Source: Acidobacteriaceae bacterium
GTDB lineage: Bacteria > Acidobacteriota > Terriglobia > Terriglobales > Acidobacteriaceae
DNA: 55,118 bases
Direction: 5' to 3'
Assembly: GCA_003160215.1 (NCBI GenBank)
Contig: PLQW01000234.1
Coordinates: 1 to 55,118, forward strand
The notes beneath the pieces were generated by a model. That model was not told the origin of the DNA. It worked only from the letters and a program-made list of their open reading frames with translations, and did not search any database. Of this stretch, positions 17,785 through 26,614 are shown piece by piece. A program made the position numbers and the translations under genes. Each line of letters opens with the position of its first letter. Position 1 is the first letter of the stretch.

Positions 17785-18882
17785 TTACGCCGGAAGCGCC
17801 GCGGAGCTTACTTCGTCCTCAACGCTCTGCGCTGGGCTCGGAACTTTCCCGTTGAGCAGCGTTTCGAAGAACCTGTCCACCGCGTCGAGGATTTCGATCC
17901 CGCACTTCGACTCGTAAACCGACTTGCGCAACTGAGCGCCATGGGGCACGCCGTGGGTGAACCACGCCGCGAACTGCTTCATTTTGCCTTCCGCGCCGCC
18001 AACTTTCTCTTCCACCAGCATGCTGAAGTAGGTGCGGATCATGTGGCAGCGGTCGGCATCGCTGGGCAGTTCGTACGATCCGGTGTGGGTGAATTGCTCG
18101 ATCTGCCGGAAGATCCACGGATTCGACGCCGCGCTGCGCCCGATCATTACCGCGTCGCATCCGGTCTGCGCCACCATGGCGGCGGCGTCCTCCGGAGAGC
18201 GCACGTCGCCATTGCCGATCACCGGAATCTTGACTGCGTCCTTCACCGCTGCAATCCACTCCCACTGCGCCTGCCCGCTGTAGCCCTGCTCACGAGTGCG
18301 AGCATGCAGCGCGACCGCGGCCAGTCCGCAGTCCTCGGCCATCTTCGCCAGGTTGATATGTACGATCTCCTTATCGCTCCAACCCGCCCGGAACTTCACT
18401 GTGAACGGCACTTTTACCGCTGTCCGAACGGACTCGAAGATGTTCTTGATGAGCGGCAGATCGCGCAGCAGCCCCGAGCCGCCATTGCACTTCACGACTT
18501 TCTTCGCTGGGCATCCGAGATTGAGGTCGACGAGATCGAAGCCCAGTCCCTCGACGACGCGCGCCGCCTCGGCCAACGTAGCCGGATCGCTGCCGAACAG
18601 TTGCGCGGAGATCGGATGTTCGTTCCCGTAGAAGGTGAGGTACTGCTTGGCCTTCTTGTCTTTGTGGCGGATGATGCCATCGGCTGAGGTGAACTCCGTC
18701 ATCATCAGGCCGCAGCCGCCCAGGTTGCGGATGAAGCGCCGAAACACCGTGTCGGTGATGCCGGCCATCGGCGCCAGGACGGTGGCGGGCCGGATTTCGA
18801 CTCCGCCCAGCAACACCGACGCGGGCACGCGGGCATCAGCCGGCGCGCTGCGCTCAGCCGGATTGTCGAAATACTTGTGCAC
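17785..18882 (-). CDS. dusB: tRNA-dihydrouridine synthase B
   Basis: FMN enzyme that reduces uridine to dihydrouridine in tRNA D-loops. Landmarks are ATVLAPMAGITDTVFRR (flavin-binding start), DLVDLNLGCPAKKVVKCNGG with the catalytic cysteine in GCP, FTVKFRAGW, and VIGNGDVRSPEDA followed by GCDAVMIGRSA for the FMN phosphate. The GTG at 18882 gives 365 residues. The open frame runs further upstream to 19038, but those residues are basic and unlike the family, and the start lacks a clear ribosome site, so it is uncertain. It lies downstream of rpmE on the same strand but is separated from it by a terminator. Confidence 0.93.
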   Translation of the reverse strand: MHKYFDNPAERSAPADARVPASVLLGGVEIRPATVLAPMAGITDTVFRRFIRNLGGCGLMMTEFTSADGIIRHKDKKAKQYLTFYGNEHPISAQLFGSDPATLAEAARVVEGLGFDLVDLNLGCPAKKVVKCNGGSGLLRDLPLIKNIFESVRTAVKVPFTVKFRAGWSDKEIVHINLAKMAEDCGLAAVALHARTREQGYSGQAQWEWIAAVKDAVKIPVIGNGDVRSPEDAAAMVAQTGCDAVMIGRSAASNPWIFRQIEQFTHTGSYELPSDADRCHMIRTYFSMLVEEKVGGAEGKMKQFAAWFTHGVPHGAQLRKSVYESKCGIEILDAVDRFFETLLNGKVPSPAQSVEDEVSSAALPA

Positions 18883-18922
18883 GGTTCGATTGTAATCGAA
18901 TCGCTGAACTATAAAAGGATGG

Positions 18923-18953
18923 AACAAAGTAAAGCCCCCGCCGCAGCGGAGGC
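18923..18953 (-). terminator. Rho-independent terminator of rpmE
   Basis: On the minus strand an 8-bp stem GCCTCCGC / GCGGGGGC (one G-T pair), 4-base loop, is followed by TTTACTTTGTT. It lies 24 bases past the rpmE stop. Confidence 0.8.
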
Positions 18954-18976
18954 TCTGTCTTAAACACTTGCAGACG

Positions 18977-19240
18977 TTAGTTCTTCGTGCCTTCGACTTT
19001 CGCCGCCTCGACCTTCGCTGCTTCGGCCTTGCCTGCATCGCTCTTGGCGTACTTACGGCGGAAGCGCTCGACCCGGCCCGCGGTGTCCATCAACTTCTGT
19101 TTGCCGGTGAAGAACGGGTGGCACGCGGAACAGATTTCCACATTGATGTCGCCCTTGTGGGTCGAACGGGTCATAAAGGCGTTGCCGCATGCACAGTGCA
19201 CGCGTACTTGGTCATAAGCCGGATGGATGGCTGCTTTCAT
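18977..19240 (-). CDS. rpmE: 50S ribosomal protein L31
   Basis: Zinc-containing (C+) form of L31. The ATG at 19240 follows GGGAG and gives an 87-residue protein: [20 protein letters not shown], then the second pair [21 protein letters not shown] and ERFRRKY. The cysteines C-A-C and C-S-A-C are the expected zinc ligands. The C-terminus is extended by an Ala/Lys/Glu-rich tail with the near-repeat [16 protein letters not shown], longer than usual. An in-frame start at 19267 is rejected because it lacks a ribosome site. Confidence 0.96.
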   Translation of the reverse strand: MKAAIHPAYDQVRVHCACGNAFMTRSTHKGDINVEICSACHPFFTGKQKLMDTAGRVERFRRKYAKSDAGKAEAAKVEAAKVEGTKN

Positions 19241-19442
19241 AAGAACTCCCTGACTCGCTGGTCGCAAACTTTAATTCTACCGGAAATTGGCCAATGGCGG
19301 CAATCGCCGCCCAGCGGCGGCCAATGTTCAAACGATTGGATTCGGATCAGGAGAAAACGATTCGTCGAGGCACGCCTTACGCGTGACTTCATCTTTACCC
19401 AAGTCCTTTGCTTCCATCTTCGACCTCGCGACTAGAAATAAC

Positions 19443-19466
19443 GCGGCAGAGCTTTCGCCCTGCCGC
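19443..19466 (-). terminator. Terminator-like hairpin downstream of the HU gene
   Basis: Minus-strand GCGGCAGGGC-GAAA-GCTCTGCCGC stem-loop followed by GTTATTTCT, 44 bases after the HU stop. Confidence 0.55.
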
Positions 19467-19509
19467 AAGTCGCCCGCCGCGGCGGGCTGCTCGAATGAAA
19501 TTGATTCAG

Positions 19510-19788
19510 CTATTTCTTATTGACGGCCTTCTTCAGCACGACGCCCGGAGTAAACTTGGCAACCTTCCGGGCCGCAATCTTAATGACGCCTCCCGTCTGC
19601 GGATTGCGTCCGTTGCGCGCCTTACGCTGGGAGACGGAGAAGGTGCCGAATCCCACCAGAGTCACCCGATCGCCTTTTTTCAGCGCAGCCGTGACCGCAT
19701 CAATTATTGTGTCGATCGCGCCGCCGGCGCTCGTTTTGCTGATTCCGTGGGCGGCTGCGATTTTCTCAACCAGATCCCCTTTGTTCAT
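19510..19788 (-). CDS. HU-family DNA-binding protein
   Basis: A 92-residue histone-like dimer that bends DNA in the nucleoid. It opens [19 protein letters not shown] and has the family signature [20 protein letters not shown], with the proline-containing DNA-clamping arm, followed by basic [13 protein letters not shown]. The ATG at 19788 has GAGGAG upstream. Upstream in-frame codons (to 19902) look non-coding and are dropped. HU versus IHF subunit cannot be fully separated, but the context favours HU. Confidence 0.93.
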   Translation of the reverse strand: MNKGDLVEKIAAAHGISKTSAGGAIDTIIDAVTAALKKGDRVTLVGFGTFSVSQRKARNGRNPQTGGVIKIAARKVAKFTPGVVLKKAVNKK

Positions 19789-19940
19789 GCTCGCTCCTCG
19801 CCAGGTCAGAACCTGTGGGCCAGTATTTACTTGCGAAACCGGGCCCATGTCAAGAAAAACCTTGAAAATTCGCGGTTTTCCACCGGCCACGCCGCAAACC
19901 AAGGGAGGAATACGCTCAGTTGAAGGAGTCCTGCAATGGA

Positions 19941-19985
19941 TTTGAAGGGGCGCACCTTCAGGCGCGCCGCTAAGCCTTGTTGTTT
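19941..19985. repeat. Dispersed repeat, GAAGGGGCGCACCTT family (copy 1)
   Basis: TTTGAAGGGGCGCACCTT plus a GC-rich foldback, then TTGTT. Related copies at 29940, 30010 and 41369. Non-coding. Confidence 0.6.
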
Positions 19986-20177
19986 CTTGTCATCCTTAAA
20001 GCCCGTTTTATAAGCTGCTGAAAGAGTCCGAGAAGCAAGCCTGCCGTCGGCTGAAGCCGACCCCATCTGATGAAAACAAAAGGCTTGGATGCGAACCTGA
20101 AGGTCCGCACTACCCGAACCTCGCTCCTTCAGCAGCCTCCTCAGTTCGGGCAAACGACAACTGACACCTGCCAGTTC

Positions 20178-22613
20178 CTACGTCGTCTCGACTGCCACCG
20201 GTTCCACGCACACTCCCAGCTTCTCGCCCAACCCTGCAAACTCGCTGACCCAGCGTTGCGAGGACTCGTCGCCGTCCAGCGCGACGGTTGGGTACACGTT
20301 CTGCAGGAGCTGGTAAAACACGTTTTGCACCGGTCCCAGGTTTACCTCAAAGGGCAGAGAGCGCACCAGGCTGACGGCAGCATTGAAGCGCTGCAGCCGT
20401 TCTTCGCGAGGATTCACCGCCAGTTCGTCGGCCATGCGGACCAGACGGCGATTGAGCGCATAGCCCAGCCACGCTTCATCCCATTGGATTTTCTCCCGCG
20501 CGGCCGTATCCAGCAGGGTCTGGATACGTTCCAGATCGATTTCATCGGCGAGGAACTCCTTGCGCAGCGCGGTGTTCAGCACGAATTCCGCAGTCAGGTG
20601 CAGCATCTTCGGCAGAGGCGCTCCCATGTCGCTGAGGAATCCCATCAGGGGAGCATGGTGCTCGTAGATCTGGCGGTACGCGGCCTCGGCTTCATCCATG
20701 GTCGAGCCCAGGATCTTGCTGACAACCTTTTGCCGCTCGTCGCGGAACAGCGATCGCAGACTGTAGGTCGCGCCCTCGAAATGCTTATCGAGCAGGCGCA
20801 AAACAGCGGGTAGGTCGGCCGACTGGAAGCAGTCACGCAGCTCCCGCGCCGCAGTCTTGAATTCCTGTTCTCCTCGAAACCCTCGCACCCCCGCGGTGAC
20901 ATTGTGATCGCCGAAGTGGAGCACGCCGAAGCTGACCTCCTGCTGCTCGTGCGTAATGCGCGAGCGGATCTGCGCGGTACCCATGGCCAGCCGCGCCCGT
21001 CCTGACTCCAGGCGAACATCGTCACGCTGCCGCACCTCGTAACAGTTGATGGAGCTGCTCTCTCCCATTCGCTCGAACATGGAAGCGATCGCGAAGTGGG
21101 CGGCCACGGACAGCAGGTTCACCTCGGCCGGTTCCACCCACTTCTCGAAGATGCGCGCGCCGTCGCCGGCCTCGGCAAGATTGCTCTTCGCCAGCGCCAG
21201 CAGCTGCTTGAACCTTTCTTCCCGGTGGTCGGGAAACAGCGTCTGGGCAAGCTGCAAGGCGCGTCCCGCGTACATGATCGTTTGCACGGTTTCGATACCC
21301 GACAACTCGTCGAAGAACCAGCCGCAACTGGTGTACATCAGCATGGCGTGGCGCTGCATTTCCAGCAGGGCGAGGGCGGTCACCGTGTCTGCATCGGTCA
21401 ATTCGGCTTTGCCGTGTTTGGCGAAGAAGGCTTGCAGGCTGCTCTCGCTGCGGTCGAGCACCACGTTGATGTACTCATCGCGTGCCCGCCACGGATCGCG
21501 CAGTAACTCGGAGGCTTTGCGTTCATACTCCGGACCCAGCTCGTCACGAAGGTGATCGAACGCGTCGCGCAGCGGAGCGCGCCAGGCCTGGTTCCATCCC
21601 GGCTTGCCGCCACTGTTACAGCCGCAGTCCCGGCTCCAGCGGCCCACCCCGTGGATGCAGCTCCACGCCGTGTTCTCCACGATCTCCACTTCGTGGGTCG
21701 GCGGATTGATCTCCAGATACTCGCCGTAGTTGGTGAGCTTCGCCAGCTTATTGCTGTCGATGTGATGCAGCGCGTAGGCCAGCGCCATGTCGCCCTTGGG
21801 ATGATGATGGCCATAGGTCTCGCCATCCGTGGCGATGTGCATGAGTTGAGGCCAACGCCGGTTGTCCGAAAATCCGCTGAGCAGCCGGTTGGCAAAAGTC
21901 TCGCCGTCGCTCAGCAGCCCTTCGAAAGCCACCGCGCGCGAGATGGGTCCGTCATAAAAAAACAGGTTAATGCTGCGCCCCGACGGCAGCTGGCAAACAT
22001 AGGGGCGCGTCGGGTCGATCTTGCCGCCTTCCACATTCTTGAACTTCGTGGTTCCGGCGCGCCGCTCGTGCAGGGCTTGCGATGGAGCCAGTACTGTGAA
22101 CTTGATGTCATGCTCAGCTAGAACTTCCAGCGTCTCCACATCGACCGCGGTTTCCGCCAGCCACATGCCTTCGGGCTTGCGGCCGAAGCGATGCTCGAAA
22201 TCGCCCAGGCCCCAGACCACCTGCGTCTGCTTGTCCCGCCGGTTCGCCAGCGGCATGATCATGTGGTTGTATACCTGCGCGATGGCGTTGCCGTGCCCGG
22301 AAAAACGCTGCAGGCTTTCCTGGTCGGCGGCCAGGATCGCCTGGTAGGTGTCGGGCGCGTGCTCCTCCAGCCACGACAACAACGTGGGTCCAAAGTTGAA
22401 GCTGATCCGCGAATAGTTGTTGACGATGTGGGTGATGCGATTGTCGCCCGTCAGTATGCGCGAAGTGGCGTTAGCCGCGTAGCACTCCGCCGTAATGCGC
22501 TCGTTCCAGTCGTGGTAGGGATACGCCGAGTCTTGTAGCTCGATCGCCTCGAGCCAGGGGTTCTCGCGCGGCGGCTGATAAAAATGGCAATGAATGCAAA
22601 GATATCGGTCCAT
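20178..22613 (-). CDS. Glycoside hydrolase family 57 / DUF3536 protein
   Basis: An 811-residue cytoplasmic protein. Residues ~1-310 match the GH57 barrel: CIHCHFYQPPRENPWLE start, NFGPTLLSWLE, GHGNAIAQVYNHMIMPLANR, and GMWLAETAVDVETLE with the likely nucleophile glutamate. The rest fits DUF3536 (MYTSCGWFFDELSGIETVQ). GH57 enzymes act on alpha-glucans (amylase, branching or 4-alpha-glucanotransferase). With glgC nearby on the same strand, glycogen handling is plausible but inferred. The ATG at 22613 lacks a strong ribosome site. Confidence 0.88.
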   Translation of the reverse strand: MDRYLCIHCHFYQPPRENPWLEAIELQDSAYPYHDWNERITAECYAANATSRILTGDNRITHIVNNYSRISFNFGPTLLSWLEEHAPDTYQAILAADQESLQRFSGHGNAIAQVYNHMIMPLANRRDKQTQVVWGLGDFEHRFGRKPEGMWLAETAVDVETLEVLAEHDIKFTVLAPSQALHERRAGTTKFKNVEGGKIDPTRPYVCQLPSGRSINLFFYDGPISRAVAFEGLLSDGETFANRLLSGFSDNRRWPQLMHIATDGETYGHHHPKGDMALAYALHHIDSNKLAKLTNYGEYLEINPPTHEVEIVENTAWSCIHGVGRWSRDCGCNSGGKPGWNQAWRAPLRDAFDHLRDELGPEYERKASELLRDPWRARDEYINVVLDRSESSLQAFFAKHGKAELTDADTVTALALLEMQRHAMLMYTSCGWFFDELSGIETVQTIMYAGRALQLAQTLFPDHREERFKQLLALAKSNLAEAGDGARIFEKWVEPAEVNLLSVAAHFAIASMFERMGESSSINCYEVRQRDDVRLESGRARLAMGTAQIRSRITHEQQEVSFGVLHFGDHNVTAGVRGFRGEQEFKTAARELRDCFQSADLPAVLRLLDKHFEGATYSLRSLFRDERQKVVSKILGSTMDEAEAAYRQIYEHHAPLMGFLSDMGAPLPKMLHLTAEFVLNTALRKEFLADEIDLERIQTLLDTAAREKIQWDEAWLGYALNRRLVRMADELAVNPREERLQRFNAAVSLVRSLPFEVNLGPVQNVFYQLLQNVYPTVALDGDESSQRWVSEFAGLGEKLGVCVEPVAVETT

Positions 22614-22712
22614 GTATGAGGGGCGCCCTTGTCAAATGTTGCGCCCTAAATTATATGCGGACATGCGCGGTAGAGTCGCGCGGTTGCTGCAGGCCAACTT
22701 TAGGGGCCCTTT

Positions 22713-22808
22713 AACCACGGGTTTACACGGATGAGCACGGATCTAACAATAGTCTTTGAGGGCTTATCCTCAAAGACCTATCCGTGTCTATCCGTGAAAT
22801 CCGTGGTT
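22713..22808. repeat. CRCGGAT inverted-repeat element (copy A1)
   Basis: The left arm AACCACGGGTTTACACGGAT continues with a third CACGGAT; the right arm is its inverse and ends ATCCGTGGTT. Between the arms is a smaller perfect hairpin, GTCTTTGAGG / CCTCAAAGAC (22752-22777). Each arm has three CRCGGAT units spaced about ten bases apart. Sisters at 25298, 27843 and 31766. Confidence 0.85.
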
Positions 22809-22940
22809 GCTTTCCGTTAACGGGTCGAACTCCCCGTTCTTTACCGTCGCCTCCGCAATGTTGCGCGCGACCTTCCAATCCTTTGACCGGACTGAAGGCG
22901 CGCACTACACTGGCTGTAAAACCACGCGGGAGGCGGGCCG

Positions 22941-25247
22941 ATGATCCGTGAAGATATTCTGCAGCAATTTCCAGAGTTGTTCGGAAGCAAGAACATCAAT
23001 GGTCGACAGGTCAACGTCGAAGAAACGCTTGCGACGCTCACCCGCGAACTGCGTCCTGCCATTGCCGAGGCCCTAAGTGCCCGGCGAGCGCTGCTCGAGA
23101 GTGCCGAGCCGGTGCGAAGTAAATACGGCTGGCCGGCGTGGGAGGAGAGGTTCGACGACCCGGTCACCGGACGTTCCTGGACATTTCGCCAGATTGTACA
23201 AGGCATGATCGACAACTTTCTGGGCCGCGAGAGCGAATGGCGCTGGCGGCTCAACGACGAAGTATCCATCCCCGCCGACGTGCATCCGCTGAAAAACCCC
23301 GGATTGGAGCTTACCGGTCCCTGGCACCCGCTGGATATGGCGTTCAACGCTTTGAATAGCGCCGCGCCCATGAACATGCCCGATTTTGAAGACGCCTCAC
23401 CGTCGCACTTTCAGCCTCAGGGCGCACCCAAGGGCCAGCCGGTGGGAATGTTTGCGGCCCTGCAGAACGCCAAAGACATTTTCCAAGGCCGCTGGGCCAG
23501 CAAGGCCTACGAAGTGCTGAAGAAGGACAACAAGCGCTCTTACAGAATCAACACGCCGCCCCAGCAGTGGCCCACGCGCCTGGTCCGTCCGCCCAGCATT
23601 CACGTGCTCTATGATCATGTCACCGTCGATGGCCAGCCCGCCCCCGGCCTGATTGCGGTGGTCGTTCTCTGGGCGTTGAACAACTACGAAGCTCTGAAGA
23701 GCGCCGGCACAGGCGTGTATTTTTACATCCCGAAGATGCAGACGCCCGGGGAAGCGCTCATCGTAGAGAAGTTGCTAGCGCGGGTGGAAGGAATCATCGG
23801 GGTCCCGGCTGGCACCTTCAAGATCAAGATTCTCTACGAGGAAGGCAATGGCGGCCGTTATCTGCCGGCCATCGCCTGGGTTTTCCGGCGGCGGCTGCTG
23901 GGCACCAATGTCGGCCGCTGGGACTATCTCGGCAGCCTCATCGAGATGTGGAAAGACGACCCCACTGGCGTGTTTCCCGATCCGCAAACCATCGGCATGG
24001 CTTCGCCGAACATGATCGCCTACCAGCGCTACAACGCGCTCACGATGCTCATGGCAGGCATGAAACATGGCGAGCTCACGCAGGGTGCGCCCATCGGCGG
24101 AATGGCGGCGGTGATGATCTATCACCCGAGCGATGTCTATGGCCGCTCGCGGTATAACCCGCTGGCGCTGCGTGCGGTCGCCGTCGACAAGCTGCGCGAG
24201 CGGCTGCTGGGACTGATGTTCGTGGCTGACGGGCCCATCCCCACCGGCCAGCAGGTTACGCTCGACGACATCCTTGCCGGACGCGTCAAGGGACGGCTTT
24301 ACGACGCGTATCGCCAAAGCTGGGTTGCCAGTCCAGAGCCCGCATACGTGGCTGCGGGAAATGGGCCGCTGCGCGTGCCGCTAGCGGAATTGCAGGCGGT
24401 GCTGGATGCGCCGCGCGAGACGGTGGATGCCAACGGCAAAGCGGTGCCCACCGTTGCCAGTGGTCTGGTGGACTCGGAGCGGGCGCTGCTCGAATCCCGC
24501 GGCTTGCTGAACCCGCAGGGCAAGATCACGCCGAGCATCCTTAGCAAGGACGCGTTGGACACGCCGGAGAAGCTCTTGTCGCGTGAGCTGTGGAACGCCA
24601 TCTACAGCGTGCCGAAAGGCGACATCACAATCGAGCACATCCAGCACGCGTTTTACATGGCCGCCAACTATGGTTTCCAGATCCTGAACGGCAACTTCGC
24701 CGCTGCCATCGATGACTACGAACTCAAGCAGCGCTTCATGAACGATTTGGCCACCTACCGCATCGACGTTTCCTGGCTGTGGACGCTGGTGGCTCATCAG
24801 GCGGTCATCACCAAGGATGGATATTTTCAGCGGTCGGCGCTCACCGAAGACGGCGTGGTGCTGGCGCCCAGCACTGAGCAGGTCACGGCGGGGACCCGCT
24901 TCACCAAGGAGCTGTTCCAGAAGGTGTTGGATTATCACAACGAATGGACCGCGGAGTTCTTCGCCGAACAGGACCGGCGCGGCGATCCGGGACGCTTTGA
25001 CCGGGCGAAAGCACCCCTCATCATGGTCCTGCTGAAGCGGCAACTGCTTTCGCCGAAATACATACAGCACAGCGCGCGCGTGCTGTTCTTGTTGGCGCAG
25101 GCCACCGCTGAGGAGAGAGAGCAAATCCTGGCAGCCATCTTCGATGTTTCGCGCCAGGAAATCGTGAAGCGGCTGCAGGCCGGCGCCATGAAACCAGCCG
25201 CTTTGGCCGTTCATGATTATGTTTACGACATTTTCCCAGTGTCGTAG
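22941..25247 (+). CDS. Malate synthase (long form)
   Basis: Condenses glyoxylate with acetyl-CoA to malate in the glyoxylate shunt. The 768-residue protein exceeds the ~530 of isoform A. Core landmarks are PMNMPDFEDASPSHF (acidic metal-binding region), YIPKMQTPGEALIVEKL, GTNVGRWDYLGSLIEMW (the conserved N-x-G-R-W-D-Y), MASPNMIAYQRY and GAPIGGMAAVM. The C-terminal part has YRIDVSWLWTLVAHQAVI. No isocitrate lyase gene is adjacent. It sits between two copies of the CRCGGAT element. Confidence 0.85.
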   Translation: MIREDILQQFPELFGSKNINGRQVNVEETLATLTRELRPAIAEALSARRALLESAEPVRSKYGWPAWEERFDDPVTGRSWTFRQIVQGMIDNFLGRESEWRWRLNDEVSIPADVHPLKNPGLELTGPWHPLDMAFNALNSAAPMNMPDFEDASPSHFQPQGAPKGQPVGMFAALQNAKDIFQGRWASKAYEVLKKDNKRSYRINTPPQQWPTRLVRPPSIHVLYDHVTVDGQPAPGLIAVVVLWALNNYEALKSAGTGVYFYIPKMQTPGEALIVEKLLARVEGIIGVPAGTFKIKILYEEGNGGRYLPAIAWVFRRRLLGTNVGRWDYLGSLIEMWKDDPTGVFPDPQTIGMASPNMIAYQRYNALTMLMAGMKHGELTQGAPIGGMAAVMIYHPSDVYGRSRYNPLALRAVAVDKLRERLLGLMFVADGPIPTGQQVTLDDILAGRVKGRLYDAYRQSWVASPEPAYVAAGNGPLRVPLAELQAVLDAPRETVDANGKAVPTVASGLVDSERALLESRGLLNPQGKITPSILSKDALDTPEKLLSRELWNAIYSVPKGDITIEHIQHAFYMAANYGFQILNGNFAAAIDDYELKQRFMNDLATYRIDVSWLWTLVAHQAVITKDGYFQRSALTEDGVVLAPSTEQVTAGTRFTKELFQKVLDYHNEWTAEFFAEQDRRGDPGRFDRAKAPLIMVLLKRQLLSPKYIQHSARVLFLLAQATAEEREQILAAIFDVSRQEIVKRLQAGAMKPAALAVHDYVYDIFPVS

Positions 25248-25297
25248 GAGCATCTCGTCGCGACGCCATGACATATCGAGTCAGCGGAACAAAAGAC

Positions 25298-25382
25298 AAC
25301 CGCAGATTGCGCGGAGGACGCGGATTGTCTCAGGGTTTCTTTCTTGCAGACTTATCCGCGAAATCCGTGTGAATCCGCGGTT
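25298..25382. repeat. CRCGGAT inverted-repeat element (copy A2)
   Basis: Left arm AACCGCAGATTGCGCGGAGG and right arm ending AATCCGCGGTT form an 85-base foldback between malate synthase and the DnaC-like gene. Same arm architecture as A1, A3 and A4, in the GC form (CGCGGAT). Confidence 0.8.
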
Positions 25383-25497
25383 AAGACTTTGCTCTCCCCC
25401 AATTTACACAGGCGTGCACAGCTTTTACGGTCACTGTGCGCAATCTCCTTCGCCATCGCCATTGCGCGCCGCCCCGCCCGGCAGTAGATTCAAATTT

Positions 25498-26334
25498 GTG
25501 ACCACCCCGACCGAAACATGCCCCATCTGCCGCGGCACTGGATGGCAGACCATCGAGCGCGGCAAAGAGCGCGAAGCGGTGCGCTGTGAATGCCGCGTGC
25601 GCGACCGCGGGGAGCGCCTGCTGGACGCCGCGCACATCCCGCCGCGCTACGCTGGTTGCGATCTGACAAATTTCAATACCGAAGGCGAGCGCGAAACGTT
25701 GCTGGATGCCAAGCGAACGGCCGAGCAATTCGCCGAGAACTACCCGCTGGAAAAAAGAGGCCTCCTTTTTGTCGGCTCTCCTGGGGTTGGCAAGACCCAT
25801 CTAGCCGTGTCAATTCTGAGGCGACTGATGGGCGACAAAGGTATCCAATGCCGCTTTGTAGATTATCGCGAGCTTCTCAAGCAGATTCAATATACGTACA
25901 ACCCGACGGTACAGATGACGGAACTGGAACTGCTACAGCCGGTCTTTGAGACCGAGGTGGTGCTGCTCGATGAGCTCGGGGCAATCAGAACTTCACAATG
26001 GGTTTGGGACACCGTCGCTCATATCTTGAACAATCGCTACGCCGAGAATAGAACAACGCTCATCACGACGAATTTCGAAGACAGGGCTGAGAGAGCTTTG
26101 GAGGAGAAAGAACGGGGAGAGCATTTCACAGATCCCGAACGCGCGGTGCGCGGCGAGACTCTGGGAGATCGAATTGGCGGGGCGATGTGGTCGCGATTGC
26201 ATGAAATGTGCCAGAAGGTAGATATGGTGGGAGGCGACTATCGGAGGCGCTTCTACTCAACCCGCCTCGTGAGAAAACGCATGAGCGTAAAGTCACACAA
26301 AGACGAACCCCCCCCGGCGGTCGAAGAGAACTAG
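25498..26334 (+). CDS. DnaC/IstB-like AAA+ ATP-binding protein
   Basis: A 278-residue protein. The N-terminal zinc ribbon is CPICRGTGW...CEC. The AAA+ ATPase has Walker A GSPGVGKTH and Walker B VVLLDELGA, the sensor TTNF, and an arginine-rich end (GDRIGGAMWSRLHEMC). Related to helicase loader DnaC and to IstB of IS21, but no IS21 transposase (IstA) is next to it, so a chromosomal loader/DnaC-like role is preferred. The start is set at GTG 25498 because the upstream open frame consists of repeat sequence; there is no clear ribosome site. Confidence 0.8.
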   Translation: MTTPTETCPICRGTGWQTIERGKEREAVRCECRVRDRGERLLDAAHIPPRYAGCDLTNFNTEGERETLLDAKRTAEQFAENYPLEKRGLLFVGSPGVGKTHLAVSILRRLMGDKGIQCRFVDYRELLKQIQYTYNPTVQMTELELLQPVFETEVVLLDELGAIRTSQWVWDTVAHILNNRYAENRTTLITTNFEDRAERALEEKERGEHFTDPERAVRGETLGDRIGGAMWSRLHEMCQKVDMVGGDYRRRFYSTRLVRKRMSVKSHKDEPPPAVEEN

Positions 26335-26411
26335 CGGTTCCTCTGTGCCTGCGTTGCTAACCTTATGGGTCTGCGCAGCGGACTACGTCTTTCTTAGCCA
26401 ATAAAAACGAG

Positions 26412-26544
26412 TGTCATGCTGAGCGGAGCCTGCCCCGCCGTTTGGGCAGGCGGAGTCGAAGCACCCCTATTCGACCCCGGACATACGGGTGGGAATAGGG
26501 GCCCTTCGACTCGCGGCTAAACCCGCCGCTCGCTCAGGGTGACA
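26412..26544. repeat. TGTCATnCTGAGCG...CTCAGGGTGACA inverted-repeat element
   Basis: A 133-base foldback with outer arms TGTCATGCTGAGCGGAG and CGCTCAGGGTGACA, and inner CCCCTATTC / GGAATAGGGG. Fragments of the same family occur at 30028-30052 and 43836-43861. Non-coding. Confidence 0.7.
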
Positions 26545-26614
26545 GGCATCAGACTTAGCTTCTAGTTTTAGTTTCTCTGTGCCTCTGTGTCTCTGTGGTG
26601 GATAGAATGTCTTT

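Noticed and set aside
17512-18687. 391-codon plus-strand open frame
   Set aside because: Most of it is antisense to dusB. Only the first ~27 residues are meaningful, as the IS1595 zinc-ribbon remnant.
25498-26334. IS21 helper IstB
   Set aside because: No IstA transposase or IS ends nearby, and the N-terminal zinc ribbon fits chromosomal DnaC-like proteins better.
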